NCBI RefSeq assembly: GCF_004359215.1
Contig: NW_027152062.1
Span: 263,392 to 327,391 of the forward strand
Direction of reading: 5' to 3'
Source: Bremia lactucae
Taxonomy: Eukaryota > Oomycota > Peronosporomycetes > Peronosporales > Peronosporaceae
DNA length: 64,000 bases
The first letter of the stretch is position 1. Each line of letters starts with the position of its first letter. Of this stretch, positions 10,501 through 20,981 are shown piece after piece. The notes under the pieces were generated by a model. It ran no database searches and was not told the DNA's origin. It saw only the letters and a program-made list of their open reading frames with translations. A program made the position numbers and the translations under genes.

Positions 10501-12430
10501 ATCGACGGATTGGGAGGAGGAGGATAAAGCGGGTACGACTTACTCGTCGTGCGCGACCGCTTCTCAACATGATCGCTGTCGCGTCCTTCGACGATTGCGG
10601 CAGGACGTGGATCATGAACATGACTGTTGTCATGACTGACAGACGACGGTGAACGGTCTTTGCATTAATCGGTCGAAAGACCGAGCGAAGGTTGCGGTTG
10701 AGAAATTACTAACCGAAAGGGCGCTTTAAACCCTTCGCAACGATCTGGCGACACCAGGTCACGAAATTTCATCTTTGAAGGATGAAATTAAAAGTCCGAA
10801 CCGGGTCCGTCACTCTCTGGCGGATGCTTTGGGCCGTACCGGTGTGTGTTGCACCCAGAAGTAGCCTCGTCATGGAAGTATGAGCGGAGACGACCGACGT
10901 TAAATATAGGATGCGTTTGAATCATACGAGGCAGCTCGATCTTGAATGTGTTGCCTTCGCGGTGCAATACACAAAAACGGGGCGACATACTTTGGCAGTA
11001 ACTTATCAAAGTCACTAAAAGTGTAGCTAGATTTCCGTTAACAGTAGGACTAGGTCGTTAACCTTTATCAAAAGAGAATTTACTCTTACATTTTATCAGC
11101 ATTTCCTATCTACGATCCACCGCATCTGCGACGGAATCTTGCAAAAAATAAGCCACCGTGTCTCGAGCCAGCAGGAATTCACCTGATGAGTCAGTATTGT
11201 TTTTGTTTCAGTGCGCACTGTGAAGATATCATTCTTTTTCTTCAGTGAGTTCGTCATTACTCTCTCTGGTATTGCCATTGTCGATGCTAAATACATCAGC
11301 ATTGCTGTTAAAAAAAGTCAGCAATAGCCTTATTGCTATTACTGAATTTTTCCTCTTCAATGTTGATTGAATCAACATTGGAATGCTTCGCATTGACTGT
11401 TTAGTCAATGCTTGATGAGCAAGAGCTAGATTGTTCCATGCTCGAGCGAGTCCCTTCTCCCTTAAATTAGAGTCACTCTATAACAGGGTTACGGTGTATA
11501 CGTTGCTGATGAATGCGCCGGATTGTTGATGGCATATGCTGCCATCGGCAAGAAGTCACTCCATCTCGTAAACGAGTGACGTTTATTTTCGAGAAACGTC
11601 CCAAATAATTGAACCCAGATTGCCAAACTTCCGTGAAGGTATGGGGATCTCGATCCAAAACCATTCACGGTTAACCCATGGAGTCGAAATACACCGTCAA
11701 TATAGACAGGAGCACAGCCTTCGGCTGTGATCGACTCCGGACATTATTGGTGTAATCGTCTTCGGAAAATCCAAAAATAAAGTCGATAGATACGGACTGC
11801 CAACACTGTCGGAACAGGCAAAGGTTGTTTCGGAGCGCGGGATGAAGGACAAGGCTTCAACCGTAGACACACCTCGCAAGCACGTATGTGCTTGCGCAGA
11901 AATTCCTACTGGCGAGGCCAGTCAAAATATCGTCTTACCTTTAATCGTCTTATCTTCTTTTTAGGTTCTCCTGACGTCGTAAGTAATGTCGACGACGGAA
12001 CACTTGAAGTAAGTGTTGCGATAGTGGGCTTATCCACACTGTTCATTGGCGCAGACGGCTCAAAACCAGACCGGCGCGAAAAAAGAGCATCAGCGACGCC
12101 ATTAAGCCATTCTGGTTTGTATTCCACGGAGTATTTTAATTTGCGAAGAAAGACAACCATTTCGTCATTATTTGCAAGAGGTATCGACTACTTACTACCG
12201 TGCGTAAAGATGCATGGTCACCATGAACAATGGACGGTTATTAATCTAGGAGATATGCCCTAAACTTAGCCAGTCCATATTCTAAGATAAGGAGTTCCTT
12301 GTCATACAAGGGATAGTTTCGCTCAGCTGGTTGAGCTGACGCGACTGATAGCAGACGACGCGCTCTGCCCGGTCTGTGTCATCGCACAGCCGATTGTAAC
12401 TTCGCTACCGTTACGACAATCACCATGCGG
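10501..12430 (-). pseudogene. Family 1A pol 3' half: RNase H, integrase
   Basis: From the right: RNase H (12430-12180), its tail with Y-S-V-E-Y-K-P-E and A-D-A-L (12160-11910), the integrase zinc finger and core in broken frames (11900-11400), an extension with L-L-A-R-type sequence (about 11300-11100), the C-terminal domain with H-P-I-F-N-V-G-R-L-R-S-Y (11015-10788), and a linker down to the chromodomain. The reading frame changes many times. The element's gag-protease half is not upstream but lies to the right in the opposite orientation. Confidence 0.8.
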
Positions 12431-12499
12431 CTATATCCAAGTCTATACAACAAGAAGTCTGCGCGGCCTGAGAAAAAGAAACCTTGATTTATAAGCAAG

Positions 12500-14425
12500 G
12501 ATCTCAACAGTCTCAACTGTTGAGACAGCACCATTTACATGCTGGCCGATGTATTCGCGTCGACCCGAAAGCTTGAACATTGATGGATCTAAGTTCAAGG
12601 CAGTTGAAGACTACTCTTTGCTAAGATAGCTTGTCGAGTTAGACGATGCCATTGAAGCTCGCCTTATTGATAACGATGCGACGAAAATGAAGTTGGCATG
12701 ACCAACTTGGCCGGAGGAGCTAAATCTTGGGTCGTGAAGCTTGAAGCAGGGCAAGCGTGACATTCACACTTATGCTCCACATACACGATACTCAGCGAGT
12801 TGTATCGTGAGTCATCCGATTGATGAATAAACACAAGTTACTGTCTTTTCCAAGGGTCTCGCCAAAACCAACCTGTTCCACCTCAAAATAGAGATGCTAG
12901 ATCAACAGATCTTCATAGCGGATCAGAAGAATTCCATGCTTTACCAGGCTTTCAATCATTTGTGTTTTATCGCCCATCGAGATGACAAGAGGTCGGAAGT
13001 CCAGACCAATAGACCTCTGCTATGTTGAGAGCGAGAAACCGCGCTTTTTAAGTCACAAACGATTGCGAAGATGTAATCGCTGTAAAATGCAGGGAACTAC
13101 GCCTATGAGTGTTGCGACCCAAGCCCGGTGCCAAGAAGCACGGAGCGAAACGATCGAATCTTGCTAAGAATAGCGAGAACGCGTATCCGACGCTGTTGCG
13201 AAGTCGCAACGGCGAGGGGGTCGTCGAAAATCGGTAGGTGCGGAGCGCCCTAAGATCCAGCAACGTCAAGAGAATTTCCAGGTCTCTTAACAAAAGTTGC
13301 TCCCAACGCACAGTGACTGTGTACTATTGCTCCTGGAGATGAAGTTAACCTAATCACCGTCACAACCAAAGCGAAAAATATTTGTCACTTTATTACTTGT
13401 GGGTTGTGTAGCGTCGAACAAATTAATTCGACGCCAATCCGAGAAGATCGTACGCTCAAGTTCGTTGAGCGAGATATATCTCTAACGAGGATGACAGTGC
13501 GCCTTGCAACAGGCGCATCTGTAACAGTTAAAAAGCGTGTCGTAAAAATTCAATACACATCAAAGTGTAAAACAATGATGATATCATCGTACCAAATCTG
13601 GATGATGAATTTGATGTCATCCTTGGAATACCATGACACAGAACGAGTCATTATTCAATTGGCAGCATCGATCCGTTACGATGCCAGCCTCTCGTTCATT
13701 AGATGGCCATCTGATAATCAATTTAAAGGGTCCATAAGCATGTGGATGTCCTACGAGTGATTGCGATGGCTTCACTTGTGGTTCGGTCGTTTACACCACT
13801 GCAAAAGACCTCAGAGCGACAACCCATCACATTGTGAAGTAAATTACCTACGGCTATGCAGAAGCACAGGAAGCGTCGAAGTACGACCACTCGAATAAGT
13901 CGAATGGATGGAAACAAGACTTTGGTAAAGAGCAATATTCAATGAAATTTAAAACGCCAATCTATAAGAGACAGTAGAAAAATCCTAGATCGTCTGATGA
14001 GTCGATCGTAGAGGATCATGCTGTGGTTGCGCAACCACAGCTCAAGGCATTTCGGGATGATCCTTTCTTAATAAATAAGGGAACAAGTCTTGTTATATTT
14101 GAGGAAATAAGTCCTTAAGATCCCGAGGGAAAGGTCCCTAGGAATGTTCAGAAAGTAAGTTTAGATGAAGAGACTGAGACACTGAACAAAACGGATCAAG
14201 TGAAGGCGCTTAAACTCTTTATCGGATAGCGCCTCCGAAGTCATTTCGGAGTTAATTCAATTGCCAACGCTAGAACCGAAACGTTTATTCTATGATCTAC
14301 GTAGTGGCAAAGTCAAGCAGATCTGCCGTGCTTGTGACAGATGGCAAGTACGTGGTCACTATTTGGTAGGCAATCGAATTTTTTTGTACGAACGTGGGTC
14401 GCGCAACTTGAGGCCAATTGTATAT
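12500..14425 (+). pseudogene. Family 1A gag, protease and PR-RT linker
   Basis: The capsid region is at about 12560-12960 (S-K-F-K-A-V-E-D, L-V-E-L-D-D-A-I-E-A, L-K-Q-G-K-R-D). A degraded zinc knuckle C-N-R-C-K-M-Q-G...Y-E-C is near 13070-13110 and its His is not apparent. The protease is at 13400-13650; its active site reads G-C-V-A-S instead of D-C-G-A-S, so the catalytic Asp is lost. The linker runs to 14250. The RT lead-in (L-R-S-G-K-V-K-Q-I-C) is cut at about 14420. It stands head-to-head with the pol half at 10.5-12.4 kb. Confidence 0.75.
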
Positions 14426-14524
14426 TTCGACTTCCCTATACTTGGAGATGTATTTCTTTGAGGTTTCTGGACGACTCGTGTGCGTCAAAACATGTACATG
14501 GGAGCAAAGGTGTCCATATAGCAG

Positions 14525-14597
14525 AGGTCTGATTTTATTCTCCTTCGTTATTCCTCCTATAGGAATTAATATGTATCTAACGGGACATCCCGTTACA
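14525..14597 (-). repeat. LTR1A start fragment
   Basis: The last bases (TAACGGGACATCCCGTTACA read on plus) form the LTR1A terminal hairpin. The preceding ATTCCTCCTATAGGAATTAAT matches the first part of other LTR1A copies. Only about 70 bp remain. Confidence 0.6.
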
Positions 14598-15215
14598 TCA
14601 TCCATCGTGAGGTTTTAATTTTGCCACTTTCACTTATGCAGCGCTCCTAGGGCTCATTTGACACCCCACTATGAAGATAATTACATGAAATTTTGCAAAA
14701 TGACATAATGAACGGCAACCACTGGGTCACTACGTTTGTGTTCGGAAATTTGCTTAAAAGGTGATGCAAACACAATAAACTTCCCTTTCATTTCAGGTGC
14801 GACCCAAAATCAATTGTAAATAGGATTTCCAAACCCTATTCTTTTTTTCTTTTTATTGGAACCGTTAATCTCCCCCCATTTTAAAGATGGTATTTCAGCT
14901 ACGAAATTAGCCAAATATGTAGAGTAATATCAAACTGAACATTTTCCTAAGCAATCAGCTTCGTCAGCACGACTCCATTTTACGGCCTTAAGACGGGCGC
15001 TGATCTGTGTCATGAATGTAGAGTCGAGGAAGCTGCGAAGCCTAATAAGTGCTGAAGTCCTGAGCTGATTGTACACTCGTTGTTGTGTTGTTGTGCTCAG
15101 ACGCGGCGCTAGCGAGACTTGAGAAGCCGTAACGCGCTGAGGTCTTGATGGACGTGGTAGAGAGGATTGGGTGAGTTCTACCAAGACTAGACTCAGTGGC
15201 CCTGGCCTTGGTATT
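14598..15215. other. No recognised gene
   Basis: This DNA matches none of the LTR, gag, pol or aORF segments in the window. It includes a short T-rich run near 14845-14860. A 115-codon minus-strand open frame (15277-14930) is proline/serine/leucine-rich with no domain and overlaps the hairpin, so I do not call it a gene. Confidence 0.5.
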
Positions 15216-15288
15216 GGGATGCTAGTATGCAAGAAATCGTACGTCAGGTGGTTGCCAAGACGTACGATTTCTTGCATACTAGCATCCC
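15216..15288. repeat. Perfect 30-bp inverted repeat with 13-nt loop
   Basis: Arms 15216-15245 and 15259-15288 are exact reverse complements. The outermost bases are GGGATGCTAG / CTAGCATCCC, and the loop is AGGTGGTTGCCAA. Complementarity stops at both outer ends. It may be a fold-back junction or a hairpin-forming site. Confidence 0.95.
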
Positions 15289-15617
15289 TAAGACGAACAA
15301 TTTGCCGATTATTTCCGATGGCGACGCATTATTAATTGTGTGTAATTAGCCTGACATTGTGAAAAGTTATAGAAACGCTATCGTAACGTCAATGCAGTGA
15401 GTGATATGTGGTGCTTCCTAGCGACATAAGTAATAATTTTGTTAGTTGATTGAAGATGGAATACGCCCGATGGCGTCGCTACGTGTCTGTTTCCGGACAT
15501 CAATTTTGTCCAAGCTGAAAGTCTCCACCGGATCGGCTAAGCGAGGCGTGCAAGGAGCGCGCATTCGTTTTACAGCTTTAATTAGGGAACCTGTGTGGCA
15601 ATTTTCACGTCAATTTT
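15289..15617. other. No recognised gene
   Basis: Between the hairpin and the truncated integrase I see no similarity to the retroelements of this window and no convincing coding signal. The integrase breaks off at about 15618, next to the repeated-looking AATTTTTCAAA. Confidence 0.45.
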
Positions 15618-17790
15618 TCAAACAAGACGAAGTCCGTAGATACGGACTGCCAACACTTTGCCGTTACAGGCAGAGGTTGTAACGGACCACGGGATGAAAC
15701 ACTGGGCTTCAAGCGTTGATAAAATTTGCCAGCACGTATGTACTTTGCGGACGAACTCATACTGGCGTGGCCAGTAGAAGTCGCGACTTATCGTGAGATA
15801 GGTCTTTTCGCATCCACGATGACCAGTTATTGGTGCATTTTGGCACTCATACATGAATACATGATGCGTATACGCAAATCATTGTAGGTGGGCATGACGA
15901 TACGAGGTGTGTCACCAGCATTGGCTCTGTAGAAAAGTAACCCAAAGCGTGTGGTGTATCGACCCATTGAGGATCGATACAATTTCGACAATCCTTATAA
16001 GGATTATTGTGATGGATTTCTAAGGCAATCCATCAACCCTTTAACAGCCTTATCTTCTGGATAGGCTCTTCTTACTTCGTCAAGTAATAAGATGACGGAC
16101 CCCTTATTGTTGCAACAGTGGGCTCGTGCTCTCTGTCGATTGTCGCAACAGTGGTCTTACTCTCACTGTTGTTTCCGCAGCCGACTCAAAATCGGGCCGG
16201 CGTGATAACGCATCAGCGACGACGTTAAGTCGTCCAGATTTATACTGCACGGACGTTATGCTCCGCGAAGAAAGACAACCATCTCGCCATTCTTTGCAAG
16301 AGGTGTGGACTGTTTACGGCCATATGTAAAGACGCACGGTCCGTATAAACAATGAACGGTATCTCCCAAGAGATAGACACTAAACTTAGCCAGTGCGTAT
16401 TTCATGGCAAGGAGTTCATTGTCATGCACTGGATAATTGCGTTTAGCTGGTTGAAGCTGACGCGATTGATGACAGACGACGCGCTCGGCGCCGTCTGTGT
16501 CATATTGCATTAACGCACAGCCGATTGCAGAATCGCTACCACATGAAATGGTGTGTCTTGGTCCGTAATCGCCAGGATTGGCGATTGCATCAAGTTTTGC
16601 TTGATACCCTTAAAGGACCGCTGCCAATCAGCGTTTTTACGACCACTTTACATTTTTCTTTAACTAAGAAGAAAGATGTACTGTCATTTCGGCATAATTG
16701 CGGGAATATACGCTGCAAAGCCGAGGAACGAAGTCCCTGTACATCGACTGGCACAAGCCAATCGGTGATTGCCTTGTTATTTTTTTGGATCAGGGCGTAC
16801 GGCGTGTTTGCCCACGATGCACTTAAGAAGTGGTGTTTCGCTTGCAGCGAATATACACTTTTTGAGATTTGCATACAATTTATGCTTACGCATAAGTTTA
16901 AGAACCTTTCAAACTTGTGAACGACGTACATCAACGCCCGACGTTACGCTCATGGCTCGGCTATGAACAAAGACGTCATCAAAATAACTCGGTGCGAAAT
17001 CTTGCACCGATCTCAACAGATTGGAAACACATCTGCTAAATTTCGCAAGGGCATTCCTAAGCCCCTGTGGCATAATTGGTAACTCCCATAGCATCCCGCT
17101 TGGGGTGCTTACTGCTGTGAACGGAATATCTTGTTCCCGCATGAGGATCTGATAGAATCCATCCATCAGATTCAAAGACGAAAATACGTACTCTTTGACA
17201 TACCATCAATGATTACGTCTTTTCTGTTGCATCGGCGTTTGATTTGGTACAGATGCAGCGTTCAACTTATTGAACACATGCACAATCCGCCACCGTCCTG
17301 TTGCTTTACGCAGGGAGAAGGTCAGAAAGGCATGTGAGGAGGCTGACTCCCTCACATGGCCCACTGCTAATCGATCGGCAAGGAATTTGTCGATGGCTGA
17401 AACTAGCTCACGAGGCAATGGCCACTGCTTTATGACACAGTATTCCGAACCTGGAATCAGATCGATTTCATGCCGAGTGCCTTCATCCTTAGGCAACTCG
17501 CACGGTACGGATTCAGGAATACATCCTTAAATTTGATCAAATCCTCATATAAAGGATTTGTCTAAAAGACTCCCAGGATTAGAACGTTAAACGTCCAATC
17601 TACTTATTGAGGACACTTTCGTCTATCGATGATCTGCTGAGAACCCGTTCATTCTCAGGATATCCCGACTGAATATGGCCAACGTACTTGTCATCTGTGA
17701 CAAGTACGCGGTTCTGCTTGACTTTGCCGCAGATCACGCAAGTACCGTTTAGGTTCTAGCGTTGGCAATTGAGTTATCTCCGAAGTTAAC
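15618..17790 (-). pseudogene. Family 1A RT, RNase H and integrase start
   Basis: From the right: RT palm with G-T-R-H-E-I-D-L-I-P-G and Q-W-P-L-P-R-E (about 17490-17400), R-I-V-H-V-F-N-K-L-N (about 17280), and M-D-G-F-Y-Q-I-L-M-R-E-Q (17170-17130). The catalytic Y-F-D-D-V is at about 16985-16971. The thumb is at 16930-16590, and RNase H with Q-S-R-Q-L-Q-P-A and N-Y-P-V-H-D (about 16510-16330) follows. The A-D-A-L-type tail and the integrase zinc finger (G-H-R-G, 15854-15720) come last. It is truncated just after the first core Asp region. Frameshifts are frequent. Confidence 0.85.
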
Positions 17791-18700
17791 TTCGGAGGCG
17801 CAGTGTATAAGCGCCTACACTTACTTCTTAATTCACTAAGACATTCAATGTTTCAGTTTCCTCTTTAAAAAAACTAATTTTTAAAGGTGCCTGGGAACCT
17901 CTGACCACAGGTTTGGGGACTTATTCCCGCAGAATCTTTGGGGACCTTTTCCCTCAACTTTTATTTGGGGAGTATCCTCCCCAACTGCCTCTAGCTGTGG
18001 TTGCGCATCCACAGCAAAATCCTCTACGATCGACTCTCCAGTCGATGTAGGCATTTCGCACTGCCTCTTATAGACAGGCGTTTCAAAATTCCTTGGATGT
18101 TGCTTTCTAAGCAAGAATCCTTGTTTCGTATCACTCAACTTATTCGGGTGGTCGAACTTCGACACCGCCTGTGCTTGTGCACAGCCGTCGGGATTTAAAT
18201 CCACAGTGTGATGGGTATCCACACTGAGGACTTGTGCAGTCGTGGAAACGATGAACCACAATTGAGACCATCGCACTCACTCGTAGGACACCCATACGCT
18301 TGTGGACGCTTCGAGACGTTCATCAGATGGTCATCTGGCGAATAAGATACAGGCATCGTCACGGCTTTAATTCTACCAATTGAAACATGGCTCGTACTTT
18401 CTGAGCCATACTAATCCAAGGATGACATCAATTTTGTTATCCATATCCAGTACGATAAAATCATCATCGTACTGTTCACCCTCTAATGTGTATTGAGTAC
18501 CAACTACTCGTTTCTTTACTGTTACAGAAGCGCCTGCTGCTAGGCGCACTGTCATCTTCCGGTAGAATATATCGCGCTCAATGTTCTCCGATCTTCTAGC
18601 GATTTGCGTCGAATTAAATTGTTCGACGCCCCACAATCGACTAGGGACTGTAGTGGCAATTTATTAATACCATAATTTATAAGGTGATGAGGTTAACCTC
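17791..18700 (-). pseudogene. Family 1A protease and protease-RT linker
   Basis: The protease active site reads L-V-D-C-G-A-S-N-N (about 18646-18618), with Cys where most retropepsins have Ser or Thr. It continues M-T-V-R-L-A-A-G-A-S-V-T-V and D-V-I-L-G-L-V-W-L-R-K-Y (about 18435-18400). The linker has P-Q-A-Y-G-C-P-T-S-E-C-D and a V-E-D...Q-P-Q-L-E acidic part. It is the best preserved family 1 protease in the window. Confidence 0.8.
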
Positions 18701-19941
18701 ATCACCTGGGGCAGTTACACACAAGGTTTGTGGCGCTCCGTACCTACTGACCCCGTCCGTTTCTTACGATCCGCCTCGCCTTTGCGATTTCGTAACGCGG
18801 CGTCGGATCCATGCCTCCGCCGTTCCTAGCAGGAGGTTGATCGTTTCGCTTAGTGTTCTAGGCACTGGGTGTGGGGCACTACACTCATAAGCGAAGTGCC
18901 CTGTCTTTTGACAACGATTGCATTTTTGCAATCGTTAGCAATTCGAGAGCGAGGTTTCTCGCTCTCCATGTACGAGAGGTCCATAATTTTGGACCTCCGT
19001 TTTCTAATCGTCTGTTTGAACGATAAGCACCAGAATGAACGGAAGCCTGGTTTAGGCTGAAATCCTCCGGTTCCGCTACAGAGATCGCTTGATCAAGCAA
19101 CTCTTGTTCGAGCCAGAACAGGTACGTCTTGACAGGACCGTCTGCAAGACCTATAAAAAAATATTTACTCGTGTTTTTCCATCTATTGGATGATTCACGA
19201 TACAACTTACAAGCAATCGTGTATGTTGGGCATAGGCGTTAAGATCATGCTTGCCCTGCTTCAAATCCAGGTGTTCTACTCGAGACCTGAATTCGGCACG
19301 TGGCGGCTCATATATTTGCTTGCGCCGGGTCTTTCAGACATCATACGTCTTAACAACAAATGGGTCGTGAAGCTTGAGCCCAAATGCCCAAGATTTGGCA
19401 CGTCCGGCTAAGTTGGACATACGAAATTTCACTTTCGTCCCATCACTGATACGACGAGCTTCTATGACATCGTCTAATTCGACAGACCATCTCAAAAGGG
19501 AGTCGCCTTCGAGTGCCTTAAACTTAGAGACCTCTTTTTTAAGCTTTCGGATGACGATTGTACGACTACTTTGGTTTGATGAGGTCGACGCGGAAGCGTC
19601 GGCCCATTAGCAGCATGTAAATGCTGCTGTCTCAACAGTTCCAACTGTTGAGCACCTTGTTGTCTCAACACTTTTGTGTGTTTAGAGCCTTGCTGGTGAA
19701 GCAAGGCTTCTTTCTCTTGGGCCTCGTCGAGTTCGTGTTGAATGAACTCGGCTATGGTCGCATGCTGTTCATATGTGTTCAGAGTGAACACATAGCGCTA
19801 ACGGCCAGCCCGCCTACGATTGAACTCCTTTGTTCGATCGCTCTCCAGTCAAGGTCACTCAAGTGAGTAAACCTTTCACGCGTTGCGTGATAACCTTCTT
19901 GAGGTGCTTGGAAGCTTACTTCTTCTCCATTTCATATCCAT
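18701..19941 (-). pseudogene. Family 1A gag
   Basis: A likely start is ATG 19941, though the frame shifts soon after. The coiled-coil region (F-I-Q-H-E-L-D-E-A-Q-E-K-E...L-R-Q-Q) is at 19760-19620. The capsid core has L-L-R-W-S-V-E-L-D, L-A-G-R and K-S-W-A (about 19500-19300), then L-D-L-K-Q-G-K and G-L-A-D-G-P-V-K. The zinc knuckle C-N-R-C-Q-K-T-G-H-F-A-Y-E-C (CX2CX4HX4C) is intact at about 18920-18879. Stops and frameshifts occur between these blocks. Confidence 0.8.
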
Positions 19942-19981
19942 GTTGGATGTAACGTGCGCGGGCCGTTGAACGGACTACAAA

Positions 19982-19992
19982 GTGCTACCAGG
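19982..19992 (-). other. Primer binding site
   Basis: Directly inside the 5' LTR the minus strand reads CCTGGTAGCAC. TGGTAGCA equals the complement of the 3' end typical of initiator tRNA-Met (inference). The same TGGTAG start is found beside the LTR2 and LTR3 ends at about 52950 and 38340. Confidence 0.55.
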
Positions 19993-20406
19993 TGTATGGG
20001 GCACCCTTCACTAGTACTGATCAGTACTAGTTGACCTTACACTAATTACAGTGCCTCGACTACTTCACGTACGCGACGTGCAGAGGAAGTTTTAATGAGT
20101 TTTAGGTACTATATGTAAATTCTAAGGCTTTAAAACAGAAGGAAAGTAAACTGTATTAATAGATTAAGTTTTTTCATAACGATTTTTTATGTACTGGCTT
20201 TAATAAATTAATAACTATTTATGCAGTGCGCCTCCTTACGCGACGCCTAATCGTGTCTTGTAACGATTGTCGGGTTGATTTGAACTTAAATCAGCATTGA
20301 ATAGAATTAATGTATGCCGACTTCTTTCTTTGTTTCCTCTCATAGGGTATAATATTAATTAATTCTCTTGTTGGAAATAATATTTATGTAACGGTACACC
20401 GGTACA
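19993..20406 (-). repeat. LTR1A, 5' LTR of the minus-strand element
   Basis: On the minus strand it begins TGTACCGGTGTACCGTTACA at 20406, continues with the AT-rich family-typical segment, and ends GGTGCCCCATACA at 19993, followed by the primer binding site. It lies only 62 bp from the RPP14 start codon, with its transcription direction pointing away from that gene. Confidence 0.85.
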
Positions 20407-20468
20407 CATGACATGTTGGATTGCCATTCATGTGGCTAACGGTAACCTGTTTATTCAGAATCGCTTAA

Positions 20469-20892
20469 ATGGATCATCACAAGTTCTCATTGCATGGTAA
20501 GCACATTTACCTTATGATCGCCGTGTAAGTCTATTTTCCTACTATTATATTGTATGGTTTTACTTAGTTATTTCCAAATTTCCACCAGATTTTTCGAGAT
20601 TGAATATATTCCCGTTGCCGAGCAGATCAAGTTTGCCCTAGACAACACGCTCAAAATGGTATTTGGCGCGTTGGGCTCTTCTGTCAGTGAGTTCGACATA
20701 TTATCTTTCGAGGAGAGTACTGCAAAGAGCAATGAGCCCAGCACGGTGCTGTTAAGAGTACAGCGCAGCGGTCTAAAGAGCTTACGGAGTGCCGTCACCA
20801 TGTGTACAAGCCTAAATGGGAAGAATTGCAAGCTGGAAGTATTGCAAATAGGCGATTCGCTCATGGACGTGGCTTCCAAGAGGTTTTTGTAA
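20469..20892 (+). CDS. RPP14: Ribonuclease P/MRP protein subunit RPP14-like (Pop5/Rpp14 family)
   Basis: Small protein of the RNase P/RNase MRP holoenzymes, which mature tRNA 5' ends and process pre-rRNA in the nucleus. Predicted exons 20469-20524 and 20589-20892 give 119 residues. The order F-F-E-I-E-Y-I-P, a helix with I-K-F-A-L-D-N-T-L, F-G-A-L-G, L-L-R-V-Q-R-S-G-L-K-S-L-R-S-A and L-E-V-L-Q-I-G fits the Rpp14/Pop5 fold and its usual size. The start depends on a 64-nt intron with GTAAGT donor and CCACCAG acceptor; without it the ATG at 20554 gives 112 residues. It converges with RICTOR, 89 bp apart. A retrotransposon LTR ends 62 bp upstream. Pop5 is the close alternative paralogue. Confidence 0.75.
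20525..20588 (+). other. Predicted 64-nt intron of RPP14
   Basis: Donor GTAAGT at 20525 and acceptor CAG at 20586-20588. Removal joins codon halves GT and A and keeps the frame exactly, giving a continuous 119-residue protein. The in-frame stop pattern upstream of the internal ATG at 20554 supports splicing, but no transcript evidence is available. Confidence 0.6.
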
Positions 20893-20981
20893 TGAGGCGC
20901 GAATAAAGACTGCAATATAAATTACGACAAACGAAACAATGAAATCAGGCAAACGTTACATATAAGTGTAGACTTTCCTAG

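Noticed and set aside
14930..15277. 115-codon minus-strand ORF
   Set aside because: Low-complexity composition, no domain, and its start lies inside the 30-bp hairpin.
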